Shown one piece after another: positions 47,410 to 57,003 of a stretch of DNA of 64,000 nucleotides; position 1 is the first letter of the stretch; each line of letters opens with the position of its first letter. Both the position numbers and the translations under genes were made by a program. Origin of the DNA: Clostridium sp. OS1-26 (GTDB taxonomy: Bacteria; Bacillota; Clostridia; Clostridiales; Clostridiaceae). The stretch spans positions 930,001 through 994,000 of the forward strand of contig NZ_CP133264.1 of assembly GCF_030915445.1 (NCBI RefSeq), written 5' to 3'. The notes beneath the pieces were generated by a model. The model had not been told where the DNA came from. It ran no database searches and saw only the letters and a list, made by a program, of their open reading frames with translations.

Positions 47410-50337
47410 TTATTCAAATACGTTCATAGTATCATTGAATATATTTTTATTTTCTTTTATTTTTTCTTCATTTCCTAATACACATATGAAGTTCTCTTTC
47501 ATAGTATCGGAAATTAAGTCACCAAATCTTCTTATATCTTCTACTGTTGTTTTTAAAATTTCGTCTCTTTCCTTTTGAATATCTTCATATGTGAGCTTTT
47601 TAATATAATTTTCAGCAGCTCTATCTCCCTTCATCGAAGGTGTAAGTGGGAAATCCAAATCTGAGACAGTTCCAATGATATATTTAGTCATCTGTCTGTC
47701 ATCAGTATTAAAGTTCTTAAAGAATTCTCCTGCACCATCGTAAACCTTTAGTGTTTCAGCTAAGTTCGGATCACGGTAGGATGTAAAAAACATGTTTCCG
47801 TTTCTTTGGAAGGAAGAAAAGCTTCCATAAGCCCCACCTTGAACCCTTACTCTATTCCATAGATAATCATAATTTGCTATAGTCTTTAATACCTGCATAC
47901 TTCCACTATATGAATATCCAAGCTTAATGAAATTATATGCCTTAGCAACATATTGTACCTTACCAGATGTCATTAACCCCTCATTCTTTTGTTCAACTTT
48001 AAACCTATATTCTTCAGCACTAATTTTATTACTATTCAATTTTGTATAAACTAAATTAAAGTTCTTTTTAAATTCATCATAGTCTTTCTCTTCTAATGTA
48101 GCACTAACTAATAAATTGTTAGTATTAAAAACAGCTTCTGATACATGTTTTAAGTTATCACTAATTTCCTGTGCCTTGCTATCAAAATTTTTTTCCAAAT
48201 CAACTATAAACTTGTAGAATGATAACCCACCTAACATATCCTCATATTTTCCTGCTTGGGAGAAATATGAAAGAAGGTGGTTTGCAGCAAACACATGGCC
48301 TCTATCGAAAATAATCATTTCTAAACGTGATTTAGTTTCCTGTATTATTTCTTTTAAACGTTTATGATCGTCAAATTTGGTATAGCCTATTATTTCCCCT
48401 AATAGTTCCATGAGCTTTGTCATATTGCTTACAATAACTTTAGATTTTATTACAAACTTAGGGTAAATCTTTTCAGCATTCCATTTTTCTGAATATGCTT
48501 GTGCTCCATTTCTTATGCCACCTGTATTTATATTTATTTCCTTTGCCAAATCTTCATGACTGAAGTTCTTAGTGCTCACTTTACCCATTATAGTTGTCAA
48601 AAGTGATATATAAGGTATAAGTTCTTCCTTTACTCCCTCTGTAGCAAAATACATATTTACATATGAAATGCCATTTGTAAACTCAGGATGGTATAATACC
48701 TTAATCCCTTGTTCTTCTTTTTCTTCTAAAGCAATATCTTTAGCTTTAGGGTCAATATCACTTATTGATATTAAAGGAATCTTCATTAGATTCTCTGGTG
48801 AATCGGCCGTTACTTGCCTTTCTTTTAATTTAGCGGTATCTTTTACAAGCTTTTCTATCTCACTTTCTGAAAGCTTTGCTTTAAATTCCTGAAGTTCCTT
48901 CTTAACCTCCAGTTCCTTTTCCTCTGCTAAGCCTTTAGCTGGCTTTACTATAAGAATGGAACTATGGCTATTTTTAAGAATATAAGTATCTATTATCTTT
49001 TCGAAATAGTTTGTTTCTAAAGCTGTTTTTATCTTTTTTAAAGTATCTTCATAAGTTAGGTGAACCCAAGGGTTTTCATCATAAAGCCAACTATCCATAG
49101 CTTTCATACCATATATTAATCCCTTAGGATATCCATGATAATCTGCCTCCCTCAACTGAAATTCCTTTATATTAATTGAAGCTTCAATAAGCTTTTTATC
49201 GATTCCGTTTTTAACTAAATCACTTAGCGTTCTTATAACTATATCTTTAAATCTTTCTTTTTCACTTTCCTTAGAGTTCTTAACAACTATACTAAACATA
49301 GGTTGAAGCATGCTAGCTTCAAATACACCAAAAACATCTTTTCCTATATTTGCATCTATAAGCGCCTTTTTAAGCGGTGATGATGGTGTCTCTAACAATA
49401 AATGCTCAAGGATATCAAATGCTAAGTATATTTCGTCTGCTGTAGCCTTTCCTACAGCAAAGTTCATACTTAGAAATGTCTTATCTTCTTCTTTTTCATT
49501 GACTGATATAGGATAACTAATGGACATTTCTCTCTGTTTGTCAAAAGGCTTTTGCATAGCTAGTCGAGAATCTACATTTATTCTATCAAAATCTTTTAGA
49601 TACTCTTCATTAATAAACTTTAATTTTTCATTTATATCCATATCACCATACAAATAAATGTAGCTGTTTGTTGGGTGGTAATATTTCTTATGGAAAGCTA
49701 AAAACTGTTCCTGAGTTAAGTTTGGTATAACATCTGGGTCTCCACCAGACTCGACACCATATTGTGTATCCGGGAAAAGAGACTCTGAAATTTTACGTAG
49801 AAGTATAGATTCAGGTGATGAAAAGGCTCCCTTCATTTCATTGTAAACAACGCCTTTATAAGTAATTTCTGAACCCTTATTCTCCATATCATAATGCCAT
49901 CCCTCTTGCATCATGATTTCTGGATACTTGTAAATGTTAGGATAAAACACTGCATCTAAATACACATCCATAAGATTTGAAAAATCTTTATCATTAGTGC
50001 TAGCTACTGGATACATAGTTTTATCTGGAAAAGTAAAAGCATTTAAAAATGTATTTAAAGAACCTTTTACTAGCTCCACAAAGGGCTCCTTCAAAGGAAA
50101 CTTTCTTGAACCACATAGCACCGAATGTTCTAATATATGAGGTAGTCCTGTACTATCCTCAGGTGGTGTCCTAAAACTTACTGCAAATACCTTATTGTCG
50201 TCGTCATTTTTTAAATAGAATAACTTTGCACCACTTTTTTCATGCTCAAATATTATACCTGTTGAATTAATTTCATTAATATCTTTTTTTTCAAGCAACT
50301 TAAAACCATGATAGCTTTTATTTAATTCTAATTCCAT
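47410..50337 (-). CDS. M16C metallopeptidase (PreP/Cym1-like)
   Basis: Large insulinase-family zinc peptidase, 975 residues in two M16 halves. The inverted zinc motif HILEH lies in GLPHILEHSVLCGS, with the distal Glu in the following helix (EMKGAFSSPE). The PreP-type M16C linker (about 460-520) is present. It degrades short peptides inside a closed chamber. The ATG at 50337 is preferred: AAAGGAG lies 12 bases upstream, and the longer frame starts at a TTG on top of that site. It is 47 bases after proC and may share its transcript. No signal peptide, so it acts in the cytosol. Confidence 0.92.
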   Translation of the reverse strand: MELELNKSYHGFKLLEKKDINEINSTGIIFEHEKSGAKLFYLKNDDDNKVFAVSFRTPPEDSTGLPHILEHSVLCGSRKFPLKEPFVELVKGSLNTFLNAFTFPDKTMYPVASTNDKDFSNLMDVYLDAVFYPNIYKYPEIMMQEGWHYDMENKGSEITYKGVVYNEMKGAFSSPESILLRKISESLFPDTQYGVESGGDPDVIPNLTQEQFLAFHKKYYHPTNSYIYLYGDMDINEKLKFINEEYLKDFDRINVDSRLAMQKPFDKQREMSISYPISVNEKEEDKTFLSMNFAVGKATADEIYLAFDILEHLLLETPSSPLKKALIDANIGKDVFGVFEASMLQPMFSIVVKNSKESEKERFKDIVIRTLSDLVKNGIDKKLIEASINIKEFQLREADYHGYPKGLIYGMKAMDSWLYDENPWVHLTYEDTLKKIKTALETNYFEKIIDTYILKNSHSSILIVKPAKGLAEEKELEVKKELQEFKAKLSESEIEKLVKDTAKLKERQVTADSPENLMKIPLISISDIDPKAKDIALEEKEEQGIKVLYHPEFTNGISYVNMYFATEGVKEELIPYISLLTTIMGKVSTKNFSHEDLAKEININTGGIRNGAQAYSEKWNAEKIYPKFVIKSKVIVSNMTKLMELLGEIIGYTKFDDHKRLKEIIQETKSRLEMIIFDRGHVFAANHLLSYFSQAGKYEDMLGGLSFYKFIVDLEKNFDSKAQEISDNLKHVSEAVFNTNNLLVSATLEEKDYDEFKKNFNLVYTKLNSNKISAEEYRFKVEQKNEGLMTSGKVQYVAKAYNFIKLGYSYSGSMQVLKTIANYDYLWNRVRVQGGAYGSFSSFQRNGNMFFTSYRDPNLAETLKVYDGAGEFFKNFNTDDRQMTKYIIGTVSDLDFPLTPSMKGDRAAENYIKKLTYEDIQKERDEILKTTVEDIRRFGDLISDTMKENFICVLGNEEKIKENKNIFNDTMNVFE

Positions 50338-50384
50338 AGTTTTCGTTTCTCCTTTCAATTATAGATAGTTCATCTAAATAATAT

Positions 50385-51197
50385 CTATTGTCCTTTAGAC
50401 ATTTGTATTACCTTTTCAGTGCACTTTTCCATAGCCTCAATAATAATACCCTCGAAATTATTTCTTTCTAAGCTATATACTCCTTGTATTGTACTTCCAC
50501 CTGGTGAACAAACTCTATCCCTTAGTAGAGCTGGATGCTCTCCTGTCTCTAAAACCATTTTAGCTGAACCTAAAACAGCTTGAGTAGCAAATTTATAAGC
50601 CTTATTCCAAGGTAATCCTCTTAAAACTGCACCTTGAGTTAATGCTTCAATAAACATATATACATAAGCTGGTGAAGAGCCGCTTACTGTAGAAACTACA
50701 TCTATTAGTTTTTCTTCTATAACTTCCGCCTTTCCAAAGCTCTCAAATATTTTTACTACAGCATCTAGTTCGTCTTTTGTAACCGTGCTGTTATAACATA
50801 TCGCGCTCATTCCCTCACCTACTAAAGCAGGAGTATTAGGCATTGTTCTAACTACTTTTATTTTTTTATCAAAGGCTACTTCTACTGTTTTTAAATTTAT
50901 TCCTGCTGCTATTGTAACTACAATAACATCTTCTTTTATGCAATCTTTTATTTCCTTTATAACCTCTTCATATACATCCGGTTTTACAGATAGAAAAAGA
51001 ATATCTGCAAACTTCGCAACTTCTTTATTATTATCTGTAACTAAAATTCCATACTTATTTTTAACTGTTTGACGAGATCCCTCTGAAGTATTGCTGGCCA
51101 TAATGTCATTCTCACAAACTAATTTTGAATTTAATATTCCCCCGATTATAGCTTGTGCCATATTGCCAGCACCAATGAATCCTATTTTTTTATCCAA
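50385..51197 (-). CDS. proC: Pyrroline-5-carboxylate reductase
   Basis: Last step of proline synthesis, reducing P5C with NAD(P)H; may also recycle redox carriers. N-terminal GFIGAGNMAQAIIGG, the central PNTPALVGEGM, and the C-terminal VSGSSPAYVYMFIEAL and CSPGGSTIQGV motifs are complete. 270 residues with a TTG start at 51197, chosen because GGAG lies 8 bases ahead; the GTG at 51206 overlaps that site. It may be co-transcribed with the downstream M16 peptidase, a neat pairing with peptide and amino acid fermentation. Confidence 0.95.
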   Translation of the reverse strand: MDKKIGFIGAGNMAQAIIGGILNSKLVCENDIMASNTSEGSRQTVKNKYGILVTDNNKEVAKFADILFLSVKPDVYEEVIKEIKDCIKEDVIVVTIAAGINLKTVEVAFDKKIKVVRTMPNTPALVGEGMSAICYNSTVTKDELDAVVKIFESFGKAEVIEEKLIDVVSTVSGSSPAYVYMFIEALTQGAVLRGLPWNKAYKFATQAVLGSAKMVLETGEHPALLRDRVCSPGGSTIQGVYSLERNNFEGIIIEAMEKCTEKVIQMSKGQ

Positions 51198-51514
51198 GTC
51201 TACCACTCCTTAAAATTTGTGCATTCAATTTCCTTATTAATTAATTCTACAATATGTACAATATTTATCCAATTATTAATTTTAAAATATAGAATTTATT
51301 AACTTACATATCATAAATTTATTCAATGAATATATAGTTATTATTATTTATATATAAAATTTTATCCTTTATATCTCTTAAATTATAAAATTCAACTTTA
51401 ATAATATATTAAAATAACAATTAATATACTAAGATTTCTTCTTCTAGTTTCAACAATAAATAAGCAGTAAAATATCAATACATTTTACTGCTTATCCATT
51501 ACTAATTATAAAAT
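51198..51514. other. Intergenic region, M20 amidohydrolase to proC
   Basis: About 310 very AT-rich bases. It holds the proC promoter by position and the terminator at 51462-51493. Nothing else seen. Confidence 0.4.
51462..51493 (-). terminator. Terminator of the M20 amidohydrolase gene
   Basis: AAGCAGTAAAAT (51462-51473) pairs with ATTTTACTGCTT (51482-51493). It lies just after the stop codon on the minus strand. Confidence 0.85.
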
Positions 51515-52639
51515 TTAAGTAAGCTCACTTTTCATTGATAATATAAAGTTTACTGTAGCGTAAATTCCATAATATAAAGCTTCATCTGAAGCATCAAAAT
51601 CAGTAGCATGTAAAGGACTTTTCCCTCTACATCCATCATATATTCCTAATCTAAAGTGCACAGAAGGTATTTCTTCTGCAAAGAAAGCAAAGTCTTCCGC
51701 AGCAAAAGTTTTTTCTAAACCAAGAACATTTTCTTCTCCAAGTATTGACTTAGAGGCACTAATAAATTTATCTGTAAGTACTTTATCACTTATTAAAGGT
51801 GGGTATCCATTTTTAATTCTCACATCAATCTCACAATTATATTTCCCTGCACAAAGAGAAGATAGACTTTTTATGTCCTCTTTTATTTTGTTTCTTAGTT
51901 CATTATCGAAGGTTCTAAAGGTTCCTGATAAATTAGCGCAGTCTGCAATTACATTGGGAGCACTTCCAACATTCATTGATGAAAATGTGAGGACACATGA
52001 ATTTAAAGGGTTATTTTCTGTATGAATTTTCGTGTTCATGCTTTGAATAAAATCTATTGATGGATATATAGGATTTTTACACATATGCGGCATAGCTGCA
52101 TGCCCACCTTTTCCATTGAAGGTTATATAAAAATCATCTACTGATCCCATTGATGGCCCCGAAGTAACCTCTATTTTCCCAACTTCTACATTAGGCCATA
52201 CATGAAATCCTATAATATATGCTACATCAGGACTTTTGAGCACCCCTTCTTTAATCATAGGTGCTGCTCCGCCAGTATCCTCTTCCGCTGGCTGAAATAT
52301 AAATTTTACGCACTTTTTGAAACCTATTTCTTTCAGTACCAAAGCACAGCCTAATGCTACAGCCATATGATAATCATGCCCACAAGCATGACTAACTCCA
52401 TTGACTGGAAGTGCATCCATATCCGCTCTTATAGCTATACAACTATCTCCACTATTTAATACCCCAACTACACCAGTATTGAATACAGTTTGTGTCTCTA
52501 CACCTAATTTATCTAAATAATCCTTTACTATTTTGCTAGTCTTAAACTCTTGAAATGATAACTCCGCATTATCAGAAAGTTCTTTTCTTAATTTTATTAT
52601 ACTGTCCATATTATCTCTAATAACTTTTTTCAACTCCAT
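51515..52639 (-). CDS. M20 family amidohydrolase
   Basis: Zinc-dependent aminoacylase/deacylase of the M20D group (hippurate hydrolase, IAA-amino acid hydrolase, N-acetyl-diaminopimelate deacetylase type). Metal ligands and catalytic Glu are visible in IRADMDALP, SHACGHDYHMA, FQPAEEDTGGA and the IIGFHVWP histidine; the C-terminal His lies in SPLHATDF. 374 residues, normal for the family. GGAGG precedes the ATG. It lies downstream of pyc behind a terminator, so is expressed separately. The N-acyl substrate cannot be told. Confidence 0.9.
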   Translation of the reverse strand: MELKKVIRDNMDSIIKLRKELSDNAELSFQEFKTSKIVKDYLDKLGVETQTVFNTGVVGVLNSGDSCIAIRADMDALPVNGVSHACGHDYHMAVALGCALVLKEIGFKKCVKFIFQPAEEDTGGAAPMIKEGVLKSPDVAYIIGFHVWPNVEVGKIEVTSGPSMGSVDDFYITFNGKGGHAAMPHMCKNPIYPSIDFIQSMNTKIHTENNPLNSCVLTFSSMNVGSAPNVIADCANLSGTFRTFDNELRNKIKEDIKSLSSLCAGKYNCEIDVRIKNGYPPLISDKVLTDKFISASKSILGEENVLGLEKTFAAEDFAFFAEEIPSVHFRLGIYDGCRGKSPLHATDFDASDEALYYGIYATVNFILSMKSELT

Positions 52640-52716
52640 ACAATGGCCTCCTTAATATATGTAGAATTATTTCATCCTATAAGTTAACTTTCGTCCTAGT
52701 ACCTCATATGTTTAAA

Positions 52717-52745
52717 AAACTCTACCTCATTACAAGGTAGAGTTT
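52717..52745 (-). terminator. Terminator of pyc
   Basis: AAACTCTACC pairs with GGTAGAGTTT around a 9-base loop, followed on the minus strand by TTTAAAC. It lies about 15 bases after the pyc stop. Confidence 0.85.
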
Positions 52746-52760
52746 CCAATAAAATTTTTT

Positions 52761-55700
52761 TTATTTTAGCTTAATTAAAAGTTCTCCAGACTTAGCCTGT
52801 TTTCCTTCTTTCGCTAATACAGTTTCAACTGTTCCCGAAACGGTCGCAGTTATATTAGTCTCCATCTTCATTGCTTCAATTACGATTAGGCTTTCTCCTG
52901 CTTTTACTATATCGCCTTCTTTTACAAGCACCTTTATTATATTTCCTGGGATACTTGCTCCTATTTCCATATTGTTATCAGGATCTGCCATAGTCACTGA
53001 TTCTTCGTAAACAGCACCTCTAGAAGCACTAATCTTATCTTTTATTTTTACTTCTCTTCTATTTCCGTTAACTTCAAATACAATTGTTCTATACCCTTGT
53101 GAATCAAGTTTACCTATTTCAAGCATTTGAACAATAAATGTTTTTCCATCTGCTATTTCTATTTCACAAGTTTCTCCTTCATATAAACCATGGAAGAATA
53201 TATCACTTCCCATACGGCTTAAGTCACCGTATTCTTTAGTGTATTTTATATACCCTTCAAGCACATCTGGATATAACGCATAGCTTAGTATATCTTTTTT
53301 AGTAGGAGTAATTTTGAGTTTCTCAACTAGATGTTTTTCTATTTTATCAAAGTCTTCAGGTGGAAGTAACTCTCCTGGTCTACATACAATAGGCTCTTCT
53401 CCCTTTAAAACTAATTTTTGAAGTTCCTCTGGGAATCCACCCATAGGCTGACCCATCATTCCTTTGAAATATGCCACGATGGAATCTGGGAATGTCATGT
53501 TCTTTGCCTTTTCATATATATTTTCAGGAGTTAAATCATTTTGTACCATGAATATAGCTAAGTCTCCAACCATCTTTGAAGAAGGAGTAACCTTAACTAT
53601 ATCTCCAACCATATTGTTAACTTGCCTATACATTTCCTTTATGTCATCATATCTATGTCCTAAGCCAAAGCTTTCAACTTGCTGTTTAAGGTTTGAATAT
53701 TGTCCACCTGGTATTTCATATTTGTATATTTCTGCACTACCTGTTTTTAATCCAGATTCAAATTGACTATAAACCGGTCTTACTGCACTCCAGTAATCTG
53801 ATAACTTTTGTATGTCATCTGAATCTATATAAGTGTCTCTTTCTGTATTTTGAAGCGCTGCTACTACAGAGTTTAATGCTGGTTGGCTAGTTAATCCTGA
53901 CATACTATTAAATGCTGTATCAACGATATCTACTCCAGCATGCGCAGCCATAAGAACTGTTGCAACACCATTTCCTGTAGTATCATGAGTATGAAGGTGT
54001 ATTGGAATAGATATTTCATTTTTTAATGCTCTTATGAGCTTAAGTGCTGCATATGGCTTTAATAATGCTGACATATCTTTTATTCCAAGAATATGCGCAC
54101 CTGTCTTTTCAATCTCTTTAGCCATATTTATATAATATTCCAAAGTATACTTATCTCTATCTGTGTTTAATATATCTCCTGTATAACACATACAAGCTTC
54201 TGCAACTTTACCTTGCTTTATTACTTCATCTATAGCTACTTCCATTCCTTTTAACCAGTTTAGTGAATCGAATATTCTAAATACATCTATTCCTGAATCA
54301 GCAGATTCTTTTATAAATTCTCTTATTACATTGTCTGGATAATTTTTATATCCTACTGCATTAGCTCCTCTTATAAGCATCTGTAATAATACATTAGGCA
54401 TTCTATTTCTTAATTCTTGAAGTCTTTCCCATGGTGACTCTTTTAAAAATCTATATGCAACGTCAAAAGTTGCTCCACCCCACATTTCTACGGAGAACAA
54501 ATCTTTTCCAAGAGCAGCTTGGGCTTTCGCAATCTTAATCATATCTCTTGTTCTTATTCTTGTTGCCATTAATGATTGCTGAGCATCTCTCATTGTAGTA
54601 TCTGTTAGCAATAATTTATTTTGTGATTTAATCCATTTTACTAGTCCTTCTGGTCCTTCTGCATCTAATATTTGTTTTGTACCTTTAAGAGGTTCATCAA
54701 GAGTTATTTTTGGAACTACTGGAACATCGAACTCTGTTTTTTGTCCTCGAGTTTCATTAACAACCTTTTCTCCAATAAACTTAAGAAGTCTTAATTCCTC
54801 ATCCGCTGTTGGTGATATATCAAATAACTCTGGGTTGTTTGCAATAAAATTAGTATCACATTCACCCTTAGCAAATTTCTCATGATTTAAAACATTTATT
54901 AAAAAGTCAACGTTTGTTTTAACTCCTGATATTGTTATTTCTTTTACAGAACGTATAGACTTTCTTATTGCGTCTGGGAAAGTTCTTGACCAAGATGTAG
55001 TCTTAACTAGCAGACTATCATAGTAAGGACTTATAACTGCTCCAGTAAATCCATTCCCACCATCTAGTCTTATACCAAAACCTGAACCAGTTCTATATAC
55101 ATCAATTCTGCCTGTATCTGGTGCAAAATTATTCGAAGGATCTTCTGTAGTTATTCTACATTGAATAGCATATCCCCTAGGCTTTATATTCTCTTGTGTA
55201 CCAATTCCTAGCTCCTTTGAAGATAATTCATATCCCTCGGCTACCAATATTTGGCTTTGCACAATATCTATACCTGTAGTCATTTCTGTTACAGTATGCT
55301 CAACTTGAATTCTTGGATTCATTTCTATAAAATAATGATCTCCTTTTTTATCTACAAGGAATTCAAGTGTTCCTGCACTTCTATATCCAACGGATTTAGC
55401 TATTTTTAATGCATCTTCACATATTTCATTTCTTTTTTCTTCTGTAAGAGATACTGCAGGAGTAATTTCTATAACTTTTTGATGCCTTCTTTGAATTGAA
55501 CAATCTCTTTCATACAAATGTACTATATTATTGCTCTTATCTCCAAGTACTTGAACCTCTATGTGTTTTGGACTTTCAAGATATTTTTCTATAAATATAT
55601 CATCTATACCAAAAGCTTTTTTCGCCTCATTTTTGGCGCTTCTATATGAGGAAAGGAGGTCTTCTTCCTTTTCAACAATCCTCATACCTCTTCCGCCACC

Positions 55701-56198
55701 ACCAGCAGCAGCTTTTACCATAACTGGATATCCACACACATTAGCAAATACCAATGCTTCTTCTTCAGATTGAATTGGTTTCTCAACACCTGGAATAGTT
55801 GCAACCCCTGCATTTTTAGCTACAATTTTGGATTTTATTTTATCCCCAAGCTTTTCCATCATTTCTGCAGTTGGTCCTATGAACTCAATACCAGCCTGTT
55901 CACATTTTCTTGCAAACTCAGGATTTTCTGATAAGAACCCATATCCAGGATGTATCGCATCAACACCCTTTTTTAATGCAAGGTTTATTATTTCATCAAT
56001 ATTTAAGTAGGCTTCAACAGGCCCCCTGTTTTTCCCTATTAAATAAGCTTCGTCAGCCTTTGTTCTGAAAAGAGAACGTTTGTCCTCATCAGAATAAATA
56101 GCAACTGTTCTTATACCAAGTTCTTGACAAGCTCTAAAAATTCTTATTGCAATTTCTCCTCTGTTAGCCACAAGAACTCTCTTAAATTTTTTAATCAA
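52761..56198 (-). CDS. pyc: Pyruvate carboxylase
   Basis: Biotin- and ATP-dependent carboxylation of pyruvate to oxaloacetate, feeding aspartate/glutamate synthesis. A full 1145-residue single chain with three parts. Biotin carboxylase (about 1-455) has AAAGGGGRGMRIV and MNPRIQVEHTVTE. The carboxyltransferase barrel (about 530-800) has LLTDTTMRDAQQSL and metal-ligand HLHTHDTTG. The C-terminal carrier domain has biotinyl Lys1111 in IEAMKMETN. TTG start with GAGG upstream; the leader holds three tandem TTGCAA hexamers. Pairing with CstA-mediated pyruvate import is plausible. Confidence 0.97.
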   Translation of the reverse strand: MIKKFKRVLVANRGEIAIRIFRACQELGIRTVAIYSDEDKRSLFRTKADEAYLIGKNRGPVEAYLNIDEIINLALKKGVDAIHPGYGFLSENPEFARKCEQAGIEFIGPTAEMMEKLGDKIKSKIVAKNAGVATIPGVEKPIQSEEEALVFANVCGYPVMVKAAAGGGGRGMRIVEKEEDLLSSYRSAKNEAKKAFGIDDIFIEKYLESPKHIEVQVLGDKSNNIVHLYERDCSIQRRHQKVIEITPAVSLTEEKRNEICEDALKIAKSVGYRSAGTLEFLVDKKGDHYFIEMNPRIQVEHTVTEMTTGIDIVQSQILVAEGYELSSKELGIGTQENIKPRGYAIQCRITTEDPSNNFAPDTGRIDVYRTGSGFGIRLDGGNGFTGAVISPYYDSLLVKTTSWSRTFPDAIRKSIRSVKEITISGVKTNVDFLINVLNHEKFAKGECDTNFIANNPELFDISPTADEELRLLKFIGEKVVNETRGQKTEFDVPVVPKITLDEPLKGTKQILDAEGPEGLVKWIKSQNKLLLTDTTMRDAQQSLMATRIRTRDMIKIAKAQAALGKDLFSVEMWGGATFDVAYRFLKESPWERLQELRNRMPNVLLQMLIRGANAVGYKNYPDNVIREFIKESADSGIDVFRIFDSLNWLKGMEVAIDEVIKQGKVAEACMCYTGDILNTDRDKYTLEYYINMAKEIEKTGAHILGIKDMSALLKPYAALKLIRALKNEISIPIHLHTHDTTGNGVATVLMAAHAGVDIVDTAFNSMSGLTSQPALNSVVAALQNTERDTYIDSDDIQKLSDYWSAVRPVYSQFESGLKTGSAEIYKYEIPGGQYSNLKQQVESFGLGHRYDDIKEMYRQVNNMVGDIVKVTPSSKMVGDLAIFMVQNDLTPENIYEKAKNMTFPDSIVAYFKGMMGQPMGGFPEELQKLVLKGEEPIVCRPGELLPPEDFDKIEKHLVEKLKITPTKKDILSYALYPDVLEGYIKYTKEYGDLSRMGSDIFFHGLYEGETCEIEIADGKTFIVQMLEIGKLDSQGYRTIVFEVNGNRREVKIKDKISASRGAVYEESVTMADPDNNMEIGASIPGNIIKVLVKEGDIVKAGESLIVIEAMKMETNITATVSGTVETVLAKEGKQAKSGELLIKLK

Positions 56199-56602
56199 AT
56201 ACCTCAGCCCCTTTTTATAATAATAATAATTGTTGCATATTTATTAATATATTTATTATAAATATTTATCACGATAATAATATTATATATAAGCATTAAC
56301 ATTATTGCAATTGCAATTGCAAAATATTTTTACTTGCATTTTGTCTTGATATGTCTTTTCTTTTAAATTCACCTTATCATCTTAACATGTTGATAAATCA
56401 AACTCAATAGATATTAATAAATTTAAGGTAAAATTAGGAATGAAATTTTTTCATTTTTTGAGAAGCAAATTAATATATTCATTATTATATAGCATACTCT
56501 TTGTTTTGTAAACAGAGTATATTATATATTATTTAGCATACTCTATATAATGCGTTTTTTTAGCCATTTCTTGTATAATATTATGCTAATTCAATTAAGT
56601 TG
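56199..56602. other. pyc upstream region with operator-like repeats
   Basis: Three tandem TTGCAA palindromes (56305-56322) lie about 107 bases before the pyc start. Further up is an inverted repeat, ATACTCT...AGAGTAT (56494-56500, 56514-56520), and the string AGCATACTCT occurs twice (56491-56500, 56535-56544). These look like binding sites, but no matching regulator is recognised. No gene. Confidence 0.4.
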
Positions 56603-56672
56603 CATTCAAATAAATAATAAGCCAGTATGAAGCAAAATAGACTATCATACTGGCTTATTATTTATTTGAATG
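56603..56672. repeat. Palindrome with 28-bp perfect arms
   Basis: Left arm 56603-56630 (starting CATTCAAATAAATAATAAGC) is the exact complement of 56645-56672, with a 14-base loop. Such long perfect arms exceed an ordinary terminator and no U-run follows on either strand. It is more likely a palindromic mobile element or its end, next to the structured repeat. Confidence 0.7.
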
Positions 56673-56705
56673 TGCCTAAGGAACTCACAAAAATATTAAA
56701 CAGCA

Positions 56706-56957
56706 TATAAACAGAATTCTTGGCTTCAGGTGGAGTTTGTCTGCGACCACTGGGCAATTCTGCCCGTTAAATGTCATTTAGGCATTTAACCTCCATCTGA
56801 AGCTTAGAAGTCGTTATCCAGGGACATAGCCGCTCGTGACGTACACTTGAAGAAAAGCAGAGAGCCCAAATCTCCGATTTGGTGCGAATCGCTTTCACAG
56901 AGTGCAAGCAGAGAACCAAAATCTCTGATTTTGTGTGAATCGCTTTCACAGAGTGCG
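56706..56957 (+). repeat. Structured dispersed repeat (possible non-coding RNA element)
   Basis: Reads as an RNA-like fold. Outer stem CTTCAGGTGGAG pairs with CTCCATCTGAAG (12 bp, one G-U) and encloses two hairpins, GGGCA-ATTC-TGCCC and GTTAAATG...CATTTAAC. Two tandem 51-bp modules follow (from 56857 and 56908), each with a 7-bp stem-loop, CCAAATC-TCC-GATTTGG in the first and CAAAATC-TCT-GATTTTG in the second: a compensatory C-G to A-T change. Part of the 5' block is repeated at 21109 and the module at 4417. Similar in style to IS200/IS605 ends or omega-RNA, but not identified. A 60-codon antisense frame across it is not a gene. Confidence 0.65.
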
Positions 56958-57003
56958 ATGGAAGTATTAGAGCGGGTAAGTCATCGGATAAACTGATTAT
57001 CTC

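Noticed and set aside
56767-56949. 60-codon minus-strand frame with internal repeats
   Set aside because: Runs through the structured repeat; the protein repeats only reflect the 51-bp DNA modules.
56857-56955. Possible CRISPR-like tandem repeat
   Set aside because: Only two units, no unique spacers of constant length, differences spread through the unit, and no cas genes.
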